NCBI RefSeq assembly: GCF_004349055.1
Contig: NZ_SMKX01000002.1
Location: 83,950 to 147,949, forward strand
Reading direction: 5' to 3'
Source: Kribbella antibiotica
GTDB taxonomy: Bacteria > Actinomycetota > Actinomycetes > Propionibacteriales > Kribbellaceae
DNA length: 64,000 bases
Of this stretch, positions 29,958 to 39,440 are shown piece after piece. Position 1 is the first letter of the stretch, and every line of letters starts with the position of its first letter. Under the pieces are notes generated by a model. It was not told the DNA's origin. It was given only the letters and a program-made list of their open reading frames with translations, and searched no databases. The position numbers were made by a program, and so were the translations under genes.

Positions 29958-30008
29958 GCTAACGTCCGAAAAACCGGAGACGGGCCCTCCGGTGCTTCGG
30001 ACGTTAGC
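29958..30008 (-). terminator. Terminator of the valine-degradation operon
   Basis: Read on the minus strand, a 7-bp stem ACCGGAG/CTCCGGT is followed by TTTT. It is enclosed by a perfect 13-bp outer stem (29958-29970 with 29996-30008). It begins 10 bp after the stop of the last operon gene. Confidence 0.75.
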
Positions 30009-30018
30009 GGTCAGCCCG

Positions 30019-30795
30019 TTAGCGGTGGGTGAACTTCGCTGGGCGCTTCTCGATGAAAGCAGTCATGCCCTCGGTGCGGTCTTCGAAGGCGAAGGTCGCA
30101 TGAAAGGTGCGGCGCTCGAAGAGCAGGCCTTCGGCGAGAGTGCTTTCGAAGGCTCGGTTGACGGCTTCTTTCGCCACGTAGAGAGCGGGTAGCGACATTT
30201 CGGCGATCTTGTGAGCGACGGCTGCGGCTTCTTCCAGCAAGTCCGAGGCCGGTACGACGCGGGAGACCAGACCGGCGCGTTCCGCTTCGTCGGCGCCGAT
30301 GGTGCGGCCGGTGAGGATCAGGTCCATTGCCTTGGCCTTGCCGATGGCGCGAGTCAGGCGCTGGGAGCCGCCGATGCCGGGGATCACGCCGAGAGTGATT
30401 TCGGGCTGGCCGAATTTGGCGTTGTCGCCGGCGATCAGTACGTCGCACATCATCGCCAGCTCGCAACCACCGCCGAGGGCGTAACCGCTGACGGCGGCGA
30501 TGAGCGGCGTACGGACGGCGGCGAGGCGGTCCCAGGCGGTGAACCAGTCGGACAGAAACATGTCCTGGTACGACTGGGCCTGCATCTCCTTGATGTCCGC
30601 GCCGGCGGCGAACGCCCGCTCGGAGCCGGTGATCACGATCGCGCCGACGCCCTGGTCCCGATCAAGCGTCGTCGCGGCGTCCACGACCTCGTTCATCAGT
30701 ACGGCGTTCAGTGCGTTGAGCGCCTTCGGACGGTTCAGCGTGATGGTCGCCGTCCGGCCGTCCCGGGTGACCAAGATGGTTTCATAGGAGGTCAT
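30019..30795 (-). CDS. Enoyl-CoA hydratase
   Basis: 258 aa from ATG 30793-30795, with GGAGG-like sequence inside the end of mmsB. Crotonase motifs [29 protein letters not shown] and [19 protein letters not shown] carry both catalytic Glu residues of true enoyl-CoA hydratase. In valine breakdown it would hydrate methacrylyl-CoA to 3-hydroxyisobutyryl-CoA. Last gene of the operon; overlaps mmsB by 4 bp. Confidence 0.92.
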   Translation of the reverse strand: MTSYETILVTRDGRTATITLNRPKALNALNAVLMNEVVDAATTLDRDQGVGAIVITGSERAFAAGADIKEMQAQSYQDMFLSDWFTAWDRLAAVRTPLIAAVSGYALGGGCELAMMCDVLIAGDNAKFGQPEITLGVIPGIGGSQRLTRAIGKAKAMDLILTGRTIGADEAERAGLVSRVVPASDLLEEAAAVAHKIAEMSLPALYVAKEAVNRAFESTLAEGLLFERRTFHATFAFEDRTEGMTAFIEKRPAKFTHR

Positions 30796-31682
30796 GACGC
30801 CGCCCGGATCTCGTTGATGATGGCGGAGAAGTCCAGCCCCGAACCGTTGCCGTCGGCAAATTCCCGGAAGAGTCCGGCGGCGAGTGCGCCGAGAGCGGTC
30901 GCCGTACCGGTTCCTTCGGCTGCTTCGATGGCGAGGCCGAGGTCCTTGGCCATCAGCGGGGCCGCGAAGCCAGGCTGGTAGTCGCGGTTTGCCGGGCTGG
31001 TCGGCACTGGGCCGGGCACCGGGCAGTTGGTGGTGAGCGCCCAGCACTGGCCGGACGCGGTCGACGTCACGTCGAACAGCGCCTGGTGGGTCAGCCCGAG
31101 CTTCTCCCCCAGGACGAACGCCTCGCTGACGCCAATCATCGAGATGCCGAGGATCAGGTTGTTGCAGATCTTCGCGGCCTGCCCGGCGCCCGGGTCGCCG
31201 CAGTGCACGATCCGGCCGGCCATTGGCTCCAGCACCGCGCGGACAGCTTCCAGGTCTTCCGCGAGAGCGCCGACCATCAGCGTCAGCGTTCCGGCGGTCG
31301 CACCAACGACGCCGCCAGAGACCGGCGCGTCGAGCGCCCGGTGCCCGGCAGCGACAACCAACGCGGCCGCAGCGCGAGCATCCGCCACCGCGATGGTCGA
31401 GCAGTCGACGAACAGCGCGCCGGCAGGCGCCGCGGCCAGCAGGCCGTCCGCACCTGAGTAGACGTCGAGCACGTGCTTGCCACTGGGCAGCATCGTCAAC
31501 ACGACCTCGGCTTCCGCGACCGCGGCGGCGGCTGACTCGGCCACCTCGATCCCGGCCTCAACAGCCGCAGCGCACGCGGCGGGGACCGGGTCGAAACCGC
31601 TGACCCGGTGGCCGGCCTTGACGAGGTTGGCGGCCATCGGGCCACCCATGTTCCCCAGGCCGATGAAGGCAACAACAGTCAC
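30792..31682 (-). CDS. mmsB: 3-Hydroxyisobutyrate dehydrogenase
   Basis: 296 aa. It oxidises 3-hydroxyisobutyrate to methylmalonate semialdehyde with NAD+. N-terminal nucleotide motif [15 protein letters not shown], substrate motif FVDCSTI then [16 protein letters not shown], and the catalytic Lys in [11 protein letters not shown]. Overlaps neighbours on both sides by 4 bp. Confidence 0.94.
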   Translation of the reverse strand: MTVVAFIGLGNMGGPMAANLVKAGHRVSGFDPVPAACAAAVEAGIEVAESAAAAVAEAEVVLTMLPSGKHVLDVYSGADGLLAAAPAGALFVDCSTIAVADARAAAALVVAAGHRALDAPVSGGVVGATAGTLTLMVGALAEDLEAVRAVLEPMAGRIVHCGDPGAGQAAKICNNLILGISMIGVSEAFVLGEKLGLTHQALFDVTSTASGQCWALTTNCPVPGPVPTSPANRDYQPGFAAPLMAKDLGLAIEAAEGTGTATALGALAAGLFREFADGNGSGLDFSAIINEIRAAS

Positions 31683-32728
31683 TGTGCACTCTCCTCAGTC
31701 AAGCGAAGCTCGTCGTCGCCGAGACCGGCGAAGTAGGCACTCACGGCGTTATCGGAGACACCGTCAAAGGTCGCCGGGGACCACTGCGGGTTGCGGTCCT
31801 TGTCGATCACCTGCGCCCGCACCCCCTCGATGAAGTCGTGCGAGCCGTGGAAGCGCACCGACAACCGGTACTCCTGATCCAGCGCAGCCCGCAGCGACGG
31901 CAGGTCAGCCGCAGCCCGGAGCGCGCGCAACGTCACCTTGACCGAGGTCGGCGACTTCGCGAGCAACACCGTCGCGGTCTCCCGAGCAGCCGGTACGTCG
32001 GAATCGGCGAGCCGGCTGTGGATCTTCACCACGTCGTCGCCTTCGTAGGCCGCGTCGATCCATTCCCGATCGCCGACCAATCCAGACTCCGGCGCGGGGT
32101 CAGCGAACGACGCAACCGTAGCCGCCGCGTCCTGAGTCGCCAACGCAGCAAGGAGATCCGGCAACCGATCACTCGGCACGTACGAGTCGGCGAGCCCAAC
32201 CGCGATCGCGTCTCCCGCGCGCACCGAACCGGCCGTCAAGGCGAGGTGCATGCCCAACTCTCCCGGCGCTCGCGACAGCAGGTACGTCCCACCGACATCC
32301 GGAAAGAAGCCGATCCCGGTCTCCGGCATACCGATCTTCGACCGCTCGGTCACGACCCGAATACCAGCGTGCGCCGAAAGCCCGATCCCACCACCGAGCA
32401 CGATCCCGTCCATGATCGCGACGAACGGCTTCGGGTACGACGCGATCTCCGCATCCAGGCGGTACTCGTCGGCCCAGAATTCGGTCGACGCCGTACCGCC
32501 GGCGATCCCGTCGTGGTAGATCGAGACGATGTCGCCGCCCGCGCACAACCCACGCTCACCACTGCCAGTCAGGACGACAGTCTGTACGGCGGGATCGGTC
32601 GCCCACTCGGCCAAAACGCCCCGGATGATCGTGACCATCTCGTGGGTGAGCGCATTGATCGCCTGCGGCCGGTTGAGCACCAAGTGACCGGCATGGCCGT
32701 CAACGTGCGCAAGCACTGGGGCCGTCAT
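31679..32728 (-). CDS. 3-Hydroxyisobutyryl-CoA hydrolase-like protein
   Basis: 349 aa from ATG 32726-32728. Longer than a simple crotonase and with HIBCH features: LCAGGDIVSIYHDG, MDGIVLGGGIGLSAHAGIRVVTE, PETGIGFFPDVGGTYLLSRAPG and an extended C-terminus with FIEGVRAQVIDKDRNPQWSP. It would release 3-hydroxyisobutyrate from CoA, feeding mmsB. Confidence 0.93.
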   Translation of the reverse strand: MTAPVLAHVDGHAGHLVLNRPQAINALTHEMVTIIRGVLAEWATDPAVQTVVLTGSGERGLCAGGDIVSIYHDGIAGGTASTEFWADEYRLDAEIASYPKPFVAIMDGIVLGGGIGLSAHAGIRVVTERSKIGMPETGIGFFPDVGGTYLLSRAPGELGMHLALTAGSVRAGDAIAVGLADSYVPSDRLPDLLAALATQDAAATVASFADPAPESGLVGDREWIDAAYEGDDVVKIHSRLADSDVPAARETATVLLAKSPTSVKVTLRALRAAADLPSLRAALDQEYRLSVRFHGSHDFIEGVRAQVIDKDRNPQWSPATFDGVSDNAVSAYFAGLGDDELRLTEESAQ

Positions 32729-33858
32729 GCAGCCTCCTCGACGAGGGCCCGCCCGATGATCAGTCGCATGATCTCGTTGGTTCCTTCCAGGATCTGATGG
32801 ACCCGCAGGTCGCGCACGACCTTCTCGATGCCGTACTCGCTCAGGTAACCGTAGCCACCGTGCAGCTGCAGAGCGGAGTTCGCCACTGTGAACGCGGCGT
32901 CGGTGACGAATCGCTTCGCCATGGCGCAGATCTTCACGGCGTCGGCAGCCTGGTCGTCGAGCGACTCCGCCGCATGCAGCAGCAGGCAACGGGCGGCGGT
33001 CAGGTCCGTGTCCATGTCTGCCAGCTGGAACAGCAACGCCTGTTGGCTGATCAGCGGTGCGCCGAACGCCGAACGCGTCTGCAGATAGCGGGTCGCCTGC
33101 TCGAGCGCCCACTGCGCACCACCCAGCGAGCAGGCCGCGATGTTGAGCCGCCCACCGTTCAGCCCGCGCATCGCGATCCCGAAACCGTCGCCCTCTTCGC
33201 CCAGCCGCTGATCCACCGGGACGCGGACGCCCTCGAAGATGACCTGCCGGGTGGGCTGGGTGTTCCAGCCCATCTTGCGTTCGTTCGCCCCGAACGACAG
33301 GCCGGGCGCATCACCCGGAACGATGAACGCCGAGATGCCCCGCGGGCCCGGTACGCCGGTCCGCGCCATGACGACGTACACGCTGGAAGATCCGGCGCCG
33401 GAGATGAACTGCTTGACCCCGTCGAGCACGTACTCGTCGCCGTCCCGCTTCGCGGTCGTGCGCAGCGCGCCGGCATCTGAGCCGACCTCTGGCTCGGTCA
33501 GGCAGTAGCTGCCGAGGTCCTCCATCGCGGCCATCCCGGGGATCCAGCGCTCGCGCTGCTCCGGCGTACCGGCCTTGTCGATCATCGACGCGACCATGTT
33601 GTGAATCGACACGTAGGCAGCGATCGCCGTGTCGCCGCGCGCCAGCTCCTCGAAGATCGTCACCGCCTCGAGCCGGCCGAGACCGGATCCGCCGACGTCC
33701 TCGGCGACACAGATCCCGCCGAGGCCGAGGTCACCGGCCCGGCGCAGAACATCGACCGGGAAGTGCTTGTCCTGATCCCACTGGACGGCGTACGGCGCGA
33801 GCTCGCTCTCGGCGAACTTGCGCACGGACGCCGCAATGGCCTGCAGCTCTTCGGTCAC
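32725..33858 (-). CDS. Acyl-CoA dehydrogenase (isobutyryl-CoA type)
   Basis: 377 aa from GTG 33856-33858, 4 bp after the mmsA stop. A GTG at 33892-33894, next to AAAGAGG, would add 12 residues. Features: CLTEPEVGSDAGALRTTA flavin loop, the region GGYGYLSEYGIEKVVRDLRV and the catalytic-type Glu in HQILEGTNEIMR. It makes methacrylyl-CoA from isobutyryl-CoA in this context; a short/branched-chain substrate is inferred from the neighbours. Confidence 0.92.
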   Translation of the reverse strand: MTEELQAIAASVRKFAESELAPYAVQWDQDKHFPVDVLRRAGDLGLGGICVAEDVGGSGLGRLEAVTIFEELARGDTAIAAYVSIHNMVASMIDKAGTPEQRERWIPGMAAMEDLGSYCLTEPEVGSDAGALRTTAKRDGDEYVLDGVKQFISGAGSSSVYVVMARTGVPGPRGISAFIVPGDAPGLSFGANERKMGWNTQPTRQVIFEGVRVPVDQRLGEEGDGFGIAMRGLNGGRLNIAACSLGGAQWALEQATRYLQTRSAFGAPLISQQALLFQLADMDTDLTAARCLLLHAAESLDDQAADAVKICAMAKRFVTDAAFTVANSALQLHGGYGYLSEYGIEKVVRDLRVHQILEGTNEIMRLIIGRALVEEAA

Positions 33859-33862
33859 CGGG

Positions 33863-35362
33863 TCAGTCCATCGTCGGGATGACGAAGCTGGCACCCTCTT
33901 TGGCGCCGGAAGGCCAGCGCTGCGTGACGGTCTTGGTCTTGGTGTAGAAGCGGAACGAGTCGGGACCGTGCTGGTTCAGGTCGCCGAAACCGGACCGCTT
34001 CCAGCCACCGAAGGTGTGGTAGGCGATCGGCACCGGGATCGGTACGTTCACGCCGACCATGCCGACGTCGACGCGGGCGGTGAAGTCCCGAGCGGTGTCA
34101 CCGTCGCGGGTGTAGATCGAGACTCCGTTGCCATAGGCATGCTCTGTCGGCAGCCGCAGCGCGTCCTCGTAGTTCTCGGCGCGGGCGATCACGAGCACCG
34201 GCCCGAAGATCTCCTCGTCGTAGATCCGCATACCCGGGCCGACGCGGTCGAACAGCGTCGGGCCGAGGAAGAAGCCGGACTCGTGACCGGCCAGGCTGAA
34301 GTCGCGGCCGTCGACCAGCAGCTCGGCGCCTTCCTCGATGCCGATCCCGATGTAGTCGATGACCCGCTGCCGCGCCTCGGCCGTGACGAGCGGACCGTAG
34401 TCGGACTTCTCGTCCAGGCTGTGCCCGACCGTCAGGTTCGCGATCCGCTCCCGCAGCTTGGCGACCAGCGCATCCGCGGTCTCCTGCCCAACCGGTACGG
34501 CGACCGAAATCGCCATGCAGCGTTCACCCGCGGAACCGTACCCAGCGCCGACGAGCGCATCCGCGACGTCGTCCAGGTCGGCGTCCGGCATGATGATCAT
34601 GTGGTTCTTGGCGCCACCGAAGCACTGTGCGCGCTTGCCGTTGGCGGCCGCGCTTTCGTAGATGTACTGCGCGATCGGCGTGGAACCGACGAAGCCGACG
34701 GCCCGGACCCGCGGGTCCTCCAGAAGCGTGTCGACCGCTTCCTTGTCGCCGTTCACGACGTTGAACACACCAGCCGGCAGACCGGCCTCGAGGAACAGCT
34801 CGGCGATCCGCAGCGGGACCGAAGGGTCGCGCTCGGACGGCTTGAGGATGAACGAGTTACCGGCGGCCAGCGCAGGGCCGGCCTTCCAGAGCGGGATCAT
34901 CGCCGGGAAGTTGAACGGCGTGATGCCGGCCACGACACCGAGCGGCTGACGCAGCGAGTAGACGTCGATACCGGTCCCGGCGCCGGTGCTGTACTCACCC
35001 TTGAGCAGGTGCGGACCACCGGCGGCGAACTCGATCACCTCGAGGCCACGCTGGATGTCGCCCTTGGCGTCGGCGACGGTCTTGCCGTGCTCACTCGACA
35101 GCAAGCGGGCCAGCGACTCCATGTCCTTGTTGACCAGGTCGAGGAAGCGCAGCAGCACGCGCGCGCGGCGCTGCGGGTTCCAGGCTGCCCACTCGCGCTG
35201 AGCCACCTCGGCATTGTCGATCGCCGCGACGACCTCGGCCTTGCTCGCCAGCGGCACCCGCGCCTGCACGGTGCCCTGGTTGGGGTCGAAGACGTCCGCG
35301 AAGCGGCCCGATGTCCCTTCGACGTGCTGACCTGCGACGAAGTGACTCAGCTCGTTGACCAA
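33863..35362 (-). CDS. mmsA: Methylmalonate-semialdehyde dehydrogenase (CoA-acylating)
   Basis: 499 aa from TTG 35360-35362, which has GGGAG 8 bp upstream and gives the family-typical start NELSHFVAGQHVEGTSGRF. A TTG 27 bp further upstream is possible. Catalytic Cys lies in SAGERCMAISVAV, and the NAD part TPFNFPAMIPLWKAGPALAAGN is conserved. It produces propionyl-CoA (and CO2) from methylmalonate semialdehyde, linking valine breakdown to the methylcitrate cycle. First gene of the operon, behind tandem GGACGTCC operators. Confidence 0.94.
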   Translation of the reverse strand: MVNELSHFVAGQHVEGTSGRFADVFDPNQGTVQARVPLASKAEVVAAIDNAEVAQREWAAWNPQRRARVLLRFLDLVNKDMESLARLLSSEHGKTVADAKGDIQRGLEVIEFAAGGPHLLKGEYSTGAGTGIDVYSLRQPLGVVAGITPFNFPAMIPLWKAGPALAAGNSFILKPSERDPSVPLRIAELFLEAGLPAGVFNVVNGDKEAVDTLLEDPRVRAVGFVGSTPIAQYIYESAAANGKRAQCFGGAKNHMIIMPDADLDDVADALVGAGYGSAGERCMAISVAVPVGQETADALVAKLRERIANLTVGHSLDEKSDYGPLVTAEARQRVIDYIGIGIEEGAELLVDGRDFSLAGHESGFFLGPTLFDRVGPGMRIYDEEIFGPVLVIARAENYEDALRLPTEHAYGNGVSIYTRDGDTARDFTARVDVGMVGVNVPIPVPIAYHTFGGWKRSGFGDLNQHGPDSFRFYTKTKTVTQRWPSGAKEGASFVIPTMD

Positions 35363-35390
35363 CGTCTCGCTCCCAAGCGCTCGCAACAAA

Positions 35391-35429
35391 ATAGTAGGAC
35401 GTCCGACAAATTAGCTGGACGTCCAACTA
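35391..35429. promoter_or_regulatory. Tandem palindromic operators upstream of mmsA
   Basis: Two sites share a GGACGTCC core: TAGTAGGACGTCCGACAA at 35392-35409 and TAGCTGGACGTCCAACTA at 35412-35429, the second a near-perfect 18-bp palindrome. Their centres are 20 bp apart, two helical turns, so two dimers could bind one DNA face. On the minus strand TACTAT (35391-35396) could be the -10 of the mmsA promoter. No regulator gene is adjacent. Confidence 0.6.
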
Positions 35430-35443
35430 CTTTCCTAGGGCGT

Positions 35444-35463
35444 GGATCACAACCCCGTGATCC
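35444..35463. promoter_or_regulatory. Inverted repeat between mmsA and the riboswitch
   Basis: GGATCAC-N6-GTGATCC, a perfect 7-bp inverted repeat near the expected metE promoter. It could be an operator; no function is known. Confidence 0.35.
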
Positions 35464-35489
35464 GCCGTAAGTGCGTAGGCTGGCGGGCG

Positions 35490-35700
35490 TAGCTGGTTCG
35501 TCCTGGCAGCCGGTCAGGACGTCGCAAGAGGGAACCCGGTGTGAATCCGGGACTGCCCCGCAGCGGTAAGTGGGAACGACCACCGTCATACGCACTGGGT
35601 CGAGAGACCTGGGAAGCGACGGTCAGTAGGTGTCCGGTTCGCCGGACGTGCCCGCGAGTCCGAAGACCTGCCAGTTGCCCGCTGTGCGCCCGACGTACGG
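35490..35700 (+). promoter_or_regulatory. Cobalamin riboswitch of metE
   Basis: The conserved blocks appear in order: AAGAGGGAACCCGGTGTGAA, GGGACTGCCCCGCAGCGGTA, the stem region near CGAGAGACCTGGGAAGCGAC, and the B12-box-like GCGAGTCCGAAGACCTGCC (35654-35672). It lies in the leader of metE, where B12 binding normally turns off the B12-independent enzyme. Downstream, TCCTT (35770-35774) can pair with AAGGA (35790-35794) in the metE Shine-Dalgarno, suggesting translational control. Ends are approximate. Confidence 0.93.
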
Positions 35701-35801
35701 CGGTGATCACGAAGCCTCGTGGGAGGGCTTGCCGTGTAGGTCGCGTCAGCATGCCCTCGAGCCTCGTGGTCCTTCAAGACTGGCTCGCTAAGGAGAGACG
35801 C

Positions 35802-38102
35802 TTGACCACCGTGTACGGCTACCCCAGGCAAGGCCCGAACAGGGAACTGAAGAAGGCCATCGAGGGCTATTGGAAGGGCACGGTCACCGCCGACGCCCTC
35901 CGGCAGACCGCCGCCGAGCTGCGGCGCGCCAATTGGCAACAGCTGAACAAGGCCGGCATCGACGAGGTCCCCACCGGTGACTTCTCGTACTACGACCACG
36001 TGCTCGACACCTCTGTCATGCTCGGTGCCATTCCGGAGCGACACCGCCCGGAGCGGCACCGCACCGCGGTCGCCGCCGACGCACTGGACGGCTACTTCGC
36101 GATGGCTCGCGGCACGCAGGAGGTCGCTCCGCTGGAGATGACCAAGTGGTTCGACACCAACTACCACTACCTGGTCCCCGAGCTCGGCCCAGACACCACC
36201 TTCACCGCCGACTCCACCAAGCAGGTCGCCGAGCTGCGCGAGGCCCTCACGCTCGGCCTCAAGGCCCGCCCGGTCATCGTCGGACCGATCACCTACCTGC
36301 TGCTCGCCAAGCCGGCGCCGGGCGTGGCCGAGGACTTCAAGCCGCTGTCACTGCTCGACAAGCTCCTACCCGTGTACGCCGAGATCCTGGCTGACCTGCG
36401 AGCCGCCGGAGCCGAATGGGTGCAGCTGGACGAGCCAGCCCTGGTCCAGGACCGGACCGCTGCCGAGCTGACCGCCACCACGACCGCGTACGCCGAACTA
36501 GGCGGGCTGGCGGATCGACCGAAGCTCCTGGTCGCGTCGTACTTTGACCGGCTCGGCGATGCCCTTCCGGTGCTGGCCAAGTCCCCGGTCGAGGGGCTGG
36601 GCATCGACTTCACCGGTCCGGCCGCGGCAAACCTCGCCGACCTGGCCGCCGTACCGGAGATTCGGCAGAAGCGGCTCGTCGCGGGTGTCGTGAACGGCCG
36701 CAACATCTGGCTGAACGACCTGTCCAAGTCGCTGTCCACGCTGGTCGTGCTGCTCGGGCTGGCCGACCAGGTCGATGTCAGCTCGTCGTGCTCACTCCTG
36801 CACGTGCCGCTTGACGTCGCCGCCGACACCGATCTCGACCCTGAGGTCGCCGGCTGGCTCGCCTTCGCGCGGCAGAAGACCGCTGAGATCGTCACGCTGT
36901 CCCGAGGAATCACCGAAGGCACCGAGGCGATCGCGGCCGAGCTCGAGGCCAACCGCGCCGCCCTCGCGTCGCGCGCAAACTCCGCGCTCACCAACAACCC
37001 GGCCGTGCGCGCCCGAGTCGCCGCCGTGACGGCCGACGACAGTCGCCGGTCGGCGCCGTACGAGGAGCGGGCCGCAGCCCAGCAAAAGCGGCTGGAGCTG
37101 CCGCTGCTGCCGACGACCACGGTCGGTTCGTTCCCACAGACCACCGAACTGCGGACTGCCCGGGCGGATCTGCGCACGGGCCGGATCGACGAGACTCAGT
37201 ACGACGAGCGCATCGCTGCCGAGATTCGCGAAGTGCTCACCTTCCAGGAGAAGGCCGGGCTCGACGTACTGGTTCACGGTGAGCCGGAGCGCAACGACAT
37301 GGTGCAGTACTTCGCCGAGCAGCTCGACGGGTACGTCGCCACGCAGCACGGTTGGGTTCAGTCGTACGGCACCCGCTACGTCCGGCCGCCGGTGCTCGTC
37401 GGCGATATCTCGCGCCCGGAGCCGATGACGGTTCGATGGTGGAAGTACGCCCAGGAACAGACCGATCGGCCGGTCAAGGGCATGCTCACCGGCCCGGTCA
37501 CGATGCTGGCCTGGTCGTTCGTGCGCGACGACCAGCCGCGCAGCGAGACCGCGCGCCAGGTCGCGCTGGCGTTACGCGACGAAGTAGTTGATCTTGAAAC
37601 CGCAGGCGCTGCGGTGATCCAGGTCGACGAGCCGGCGCTCCGCGAGACGCTGCCGCTGCGGCAGGCCGACCGCGCCGCCTACCTGACCTGGGGCACCGAG
37701 GTGTTCCGGCTCACTACCAGCGGTGTGCGTGCGGACACCCAGATCCACACGCACATGTGTTATGTCGAGTTCGGCGACATCCTCAACGCACTCGACGAGA
37801 TGGACGCCGACGTGGCGAGCCTCGAAGCGGCGCGCTCGCACATGCAGGTCGCGCACGAACTCGGTGCGGCCGGTTACCCGCGCGGCGTCGGTCCGGGCGT
37901 CTACGACATCCACTCACCGCGCGTGCCCGATACGCCGGAAGTCGTGTCCCTGTTGCGTAAGGGACTTGACGCAATTCCGGCTGCGCGGCTCTGGGTGAAC
38001 CCGGACTGCGGACTGAAGACCCGCGGCTGGCCCGAGGTTCGCGACTCGCTGCAGAACCTGGTCGAAGCAGCCCGCGAGATCCGCGCCACACAAGGAAACT
38101 AG
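35802..38102 (+). CDS. metE: B12-independent methionine synthase
   Basis: 766 aa from TTG 35802, with AAGGAG 7 bp upstream. It transfers a methyl group from 5-methyltetrahydropteroyl-triglutamate to homocysteine. Both MetE halves are present: the N-terminal barrel (YPRQGPNRELKKAIEGYWKG, EMTKWFDTNYHYLVPE) and the catalytic C-terminal barrel with zinc ligands in HTHMCY (His ~651, Cys ~653) and NPDCGLKTR (Cys near 737). A longer open frame runs back into the riboswitch and is not the true start. Confidence 0.96.
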   Translation: MTTVYGYPRQGPNRELKKAIEGYWKGTVTADALRQTAAELRRANWQQLNKAGIDEVPTGDFSYYDHVLDTSVMLGAIPERHRPERHRTAVAADALDGYFAMARGTQEVAPLEMTKWFDTNYHYLVPELGPDTTFTADSTKQVAELREALTLGLKARPVIVGPITYLLLAKPAPGVAEDFKPLSLLDKLLPVYAEILADLRAAGAEWVQLDEPALVQDRTAAELTATTTAYAELGGLADRPKLLVASYFDRLGDALPVLAKSPVEGLGIDFTGPAAANLADLAAVPEIRQKRLVAGVVNGRNIWLNDLSKSLSTLVVLLGLADQVDVSSSCSLLHVPLDVAADTDLDPEVAGWLAFARQKTAEIVTLSRGITEGTEAIAAELEANRAALASRANSALTNNPAVRARVAAVTADDSRRSAPYEERAAAQQKRLELPLLPTTTVGSFPQTTELRTARADLRTGRIDETQYDERIAAEIREVLTFQEKAGLDVLVHGEPERNDMVQYFAEQLDGYVATQHGWVQSYGTRYVRPPVLVGDISRPEPMTVRWWKYAQEQTDRPVKGMLTGPVTMLAWSFVRDDQPRSETARQVALALRDEVVDLETAGAAVIQVDEPALRETLPLRQADRAAYLTWGTEVFRLTTSGVRADTQIHTHMCYVEFGDILNALDEMDADVASLEAARSHMQVAHELGAAGYPRGVGPGVYDIHSPRVPDTPEVVSLLRKGLDAIPAARLWVNPDCGLKTRGWPEVRDSLQNLVEAAREIRATQGN

Positions 38103-38140
38103 TTAAATACCTTCGCCCACCCCACCACCCCGGTCGGGTA

Positions 38141-38186
38141 CTGACCGGAGCCCGTCGGGGCTCCGGTCAGCTCGTCCTTTCGGACG
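38141..38186 (+). terminator. Hairpin terminator after metE
   Basis: A perfect 13-bp stem (CTGACCGGAGCCC at 38141-38153 with 38158-38170) has a 4-nt loop. A second small hairpin CGTCC/GGACG (38173-38186) follows. No long T tract, as is common in high-GC genomes. Confidence 0.7.
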
Positions 38187-38345
38187 GCGTAGGGGCTTCC
38201 CACGTGCCGTAAGGTTGGCCCTGAACGTCCAGAGTTCACCGTTCTCGTTGTCGTGACCGGCCGCAAATCCATGGCGGCGGATGTGTCTACGCGGACTGAG
38301 CTGATTTTCTGCCCATCGGCCCGCGTCACCACGATTTGAGGACCC

Positions 38346-39410
38346 ATGCCTTCCGCCGGCACGACGTTGACTCCCGCCCAAAATCAGCACAGCCAAAAGC
38401 AGAGCAGAGGCAGCGATTTCGCCCCCCTGCTGCGCGAGATCAAAGAAGCCGGCCTGCTCGAACGCCGTACCGGTGAGTACTTCTTCGCGATCGCGATCAA
38501 CCTGCTCTGCCTGGGCGCGGTCGTCGCCGGGCTGATCCTGCTGGGCAACTCGTGGCTCGTGCTGCTGCTCACGATTCCGGCCGGGATCTTCAGCACCCGG
38601 GCCGCGTTCTTCGGCCACGACGCCGGGCACCAGCAGATCGGCAGCTCCCGCCGGCTGCACGACGCGATCGGCCGGCTGCACGCGAACTTCCTGCTCGGTA
38701 TGAGCTACGGCTGGTGGAACGACAAGCACAACAAGCACCACGCCAACCCGAACCACACCGACAAGGACCCGGACGTCGCGGCCGGAGTTCTGGTCTGGAC
38801 CCTTGAGCAGGCCGAGGGCCGCAAGGGCCTGCACGGCTGGCTCAGCCGCAACCAGGCCCGGATCTTCTTCCCGCTGCTCAGCCTCGAAGGCTTCAGCCTC
38901 AAGGTCTCCGGTATCACCTACCTGCTCACGCACCGGCCGCGCCGCGAGTCGGTCGTCGAGCTCAGCCTGATCGTCACGCACCTGGCCGTGTACATGGGCG
39001 GCCTGCTGCTGATCATGTCGCCGCAGAAGGCGCTGGTCTTCGCCGTCCTGCACCACATGCTGTTCGGGATCCACCTCGGCAGCGTCTTCGCGCCGAACCA
39101 CAAGGGCATGGAGATGCCCGACTGCGACTCCAAGTGGGGCCACCTCGAGAAGCAGGTCCGGACGTCGCGCAACGTCAACGGCAACCTGGTCACCGACTGG
39201 ATGATGGGTGGCCTGAACTACCAGATCGAGCACCACCTCTTCCCGAACATGCCGCGCGCCAACCTGCGCCGCGCCCAAGGCGCTGTTCGCGCGTACTGCG
39301 AGCGCGTCGGCGTTCCGTACCTGTCGACGAGCATCATCGAGTCCTACGCGCAGGGCCTGCGCCACATGCACGAGGTCGGCCGGCAGTTGCGCTCCCCCGC
39401 TACATCCTGA
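38346..39410 (+). CDS. Membrane fatty acid desaturase
   Basis: 354 aa. The three di-iron histidine boxes are present: HDAGH (near 95), HNKHH (near 130) and QIEHH (near 295), separated by hydrophobic stretches, as in acyl-lipid/acyl-CoA desaturases of the DesA3/Des6 type. It introduces a double bond into membrane fatty acids using O2 and an electron donor. The start has TTGAGG 5 bp upstream. The 243-bp gap before it holds the metE terminator and otherwise nothing clear. Confidence 0.92.
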   Translation: MPSAGTTLTPAQNQHSQKQSRGSDFAPLLREIKEAGLLERRTGEYFFAIAINLLCLGAVVAGLILLGNSWLVLLLTIPAGIFSTRAAFFGHDAGHQQIGSSRRLHDAIGRLHANFLLGMSYGWWNDKHNKHHANPNHTDKDPDVAAGVLVWTLEQAEGRKGLHGWLSRNQARIFFPLLSLEGFSLKVSGITYLLTHRPRRESVVELSLIVTHLAVYMGGLLLIMSPQKALVFAVLHHMLFGIHLGSVFAPNHKGMEMPDCDSKWGHLEKQVRTSRNVNGNLVTDWMMGGLNYQIEHHLFPNMPRANLRRAQGAVRAYCERVGVPYLSTSIIESYAQGLRHMHEVGRQLRSPATS

Positions 39411-39440
39411 TGACCTGACAGGCTGTGTTCTTCTGTAAAG

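Noticed and set aside
33818..35470. 550-codon plus-strand frame opposite mmsA
   Set aside because: Antisense shadow of a canonical dehydrogenase; no domain seen.
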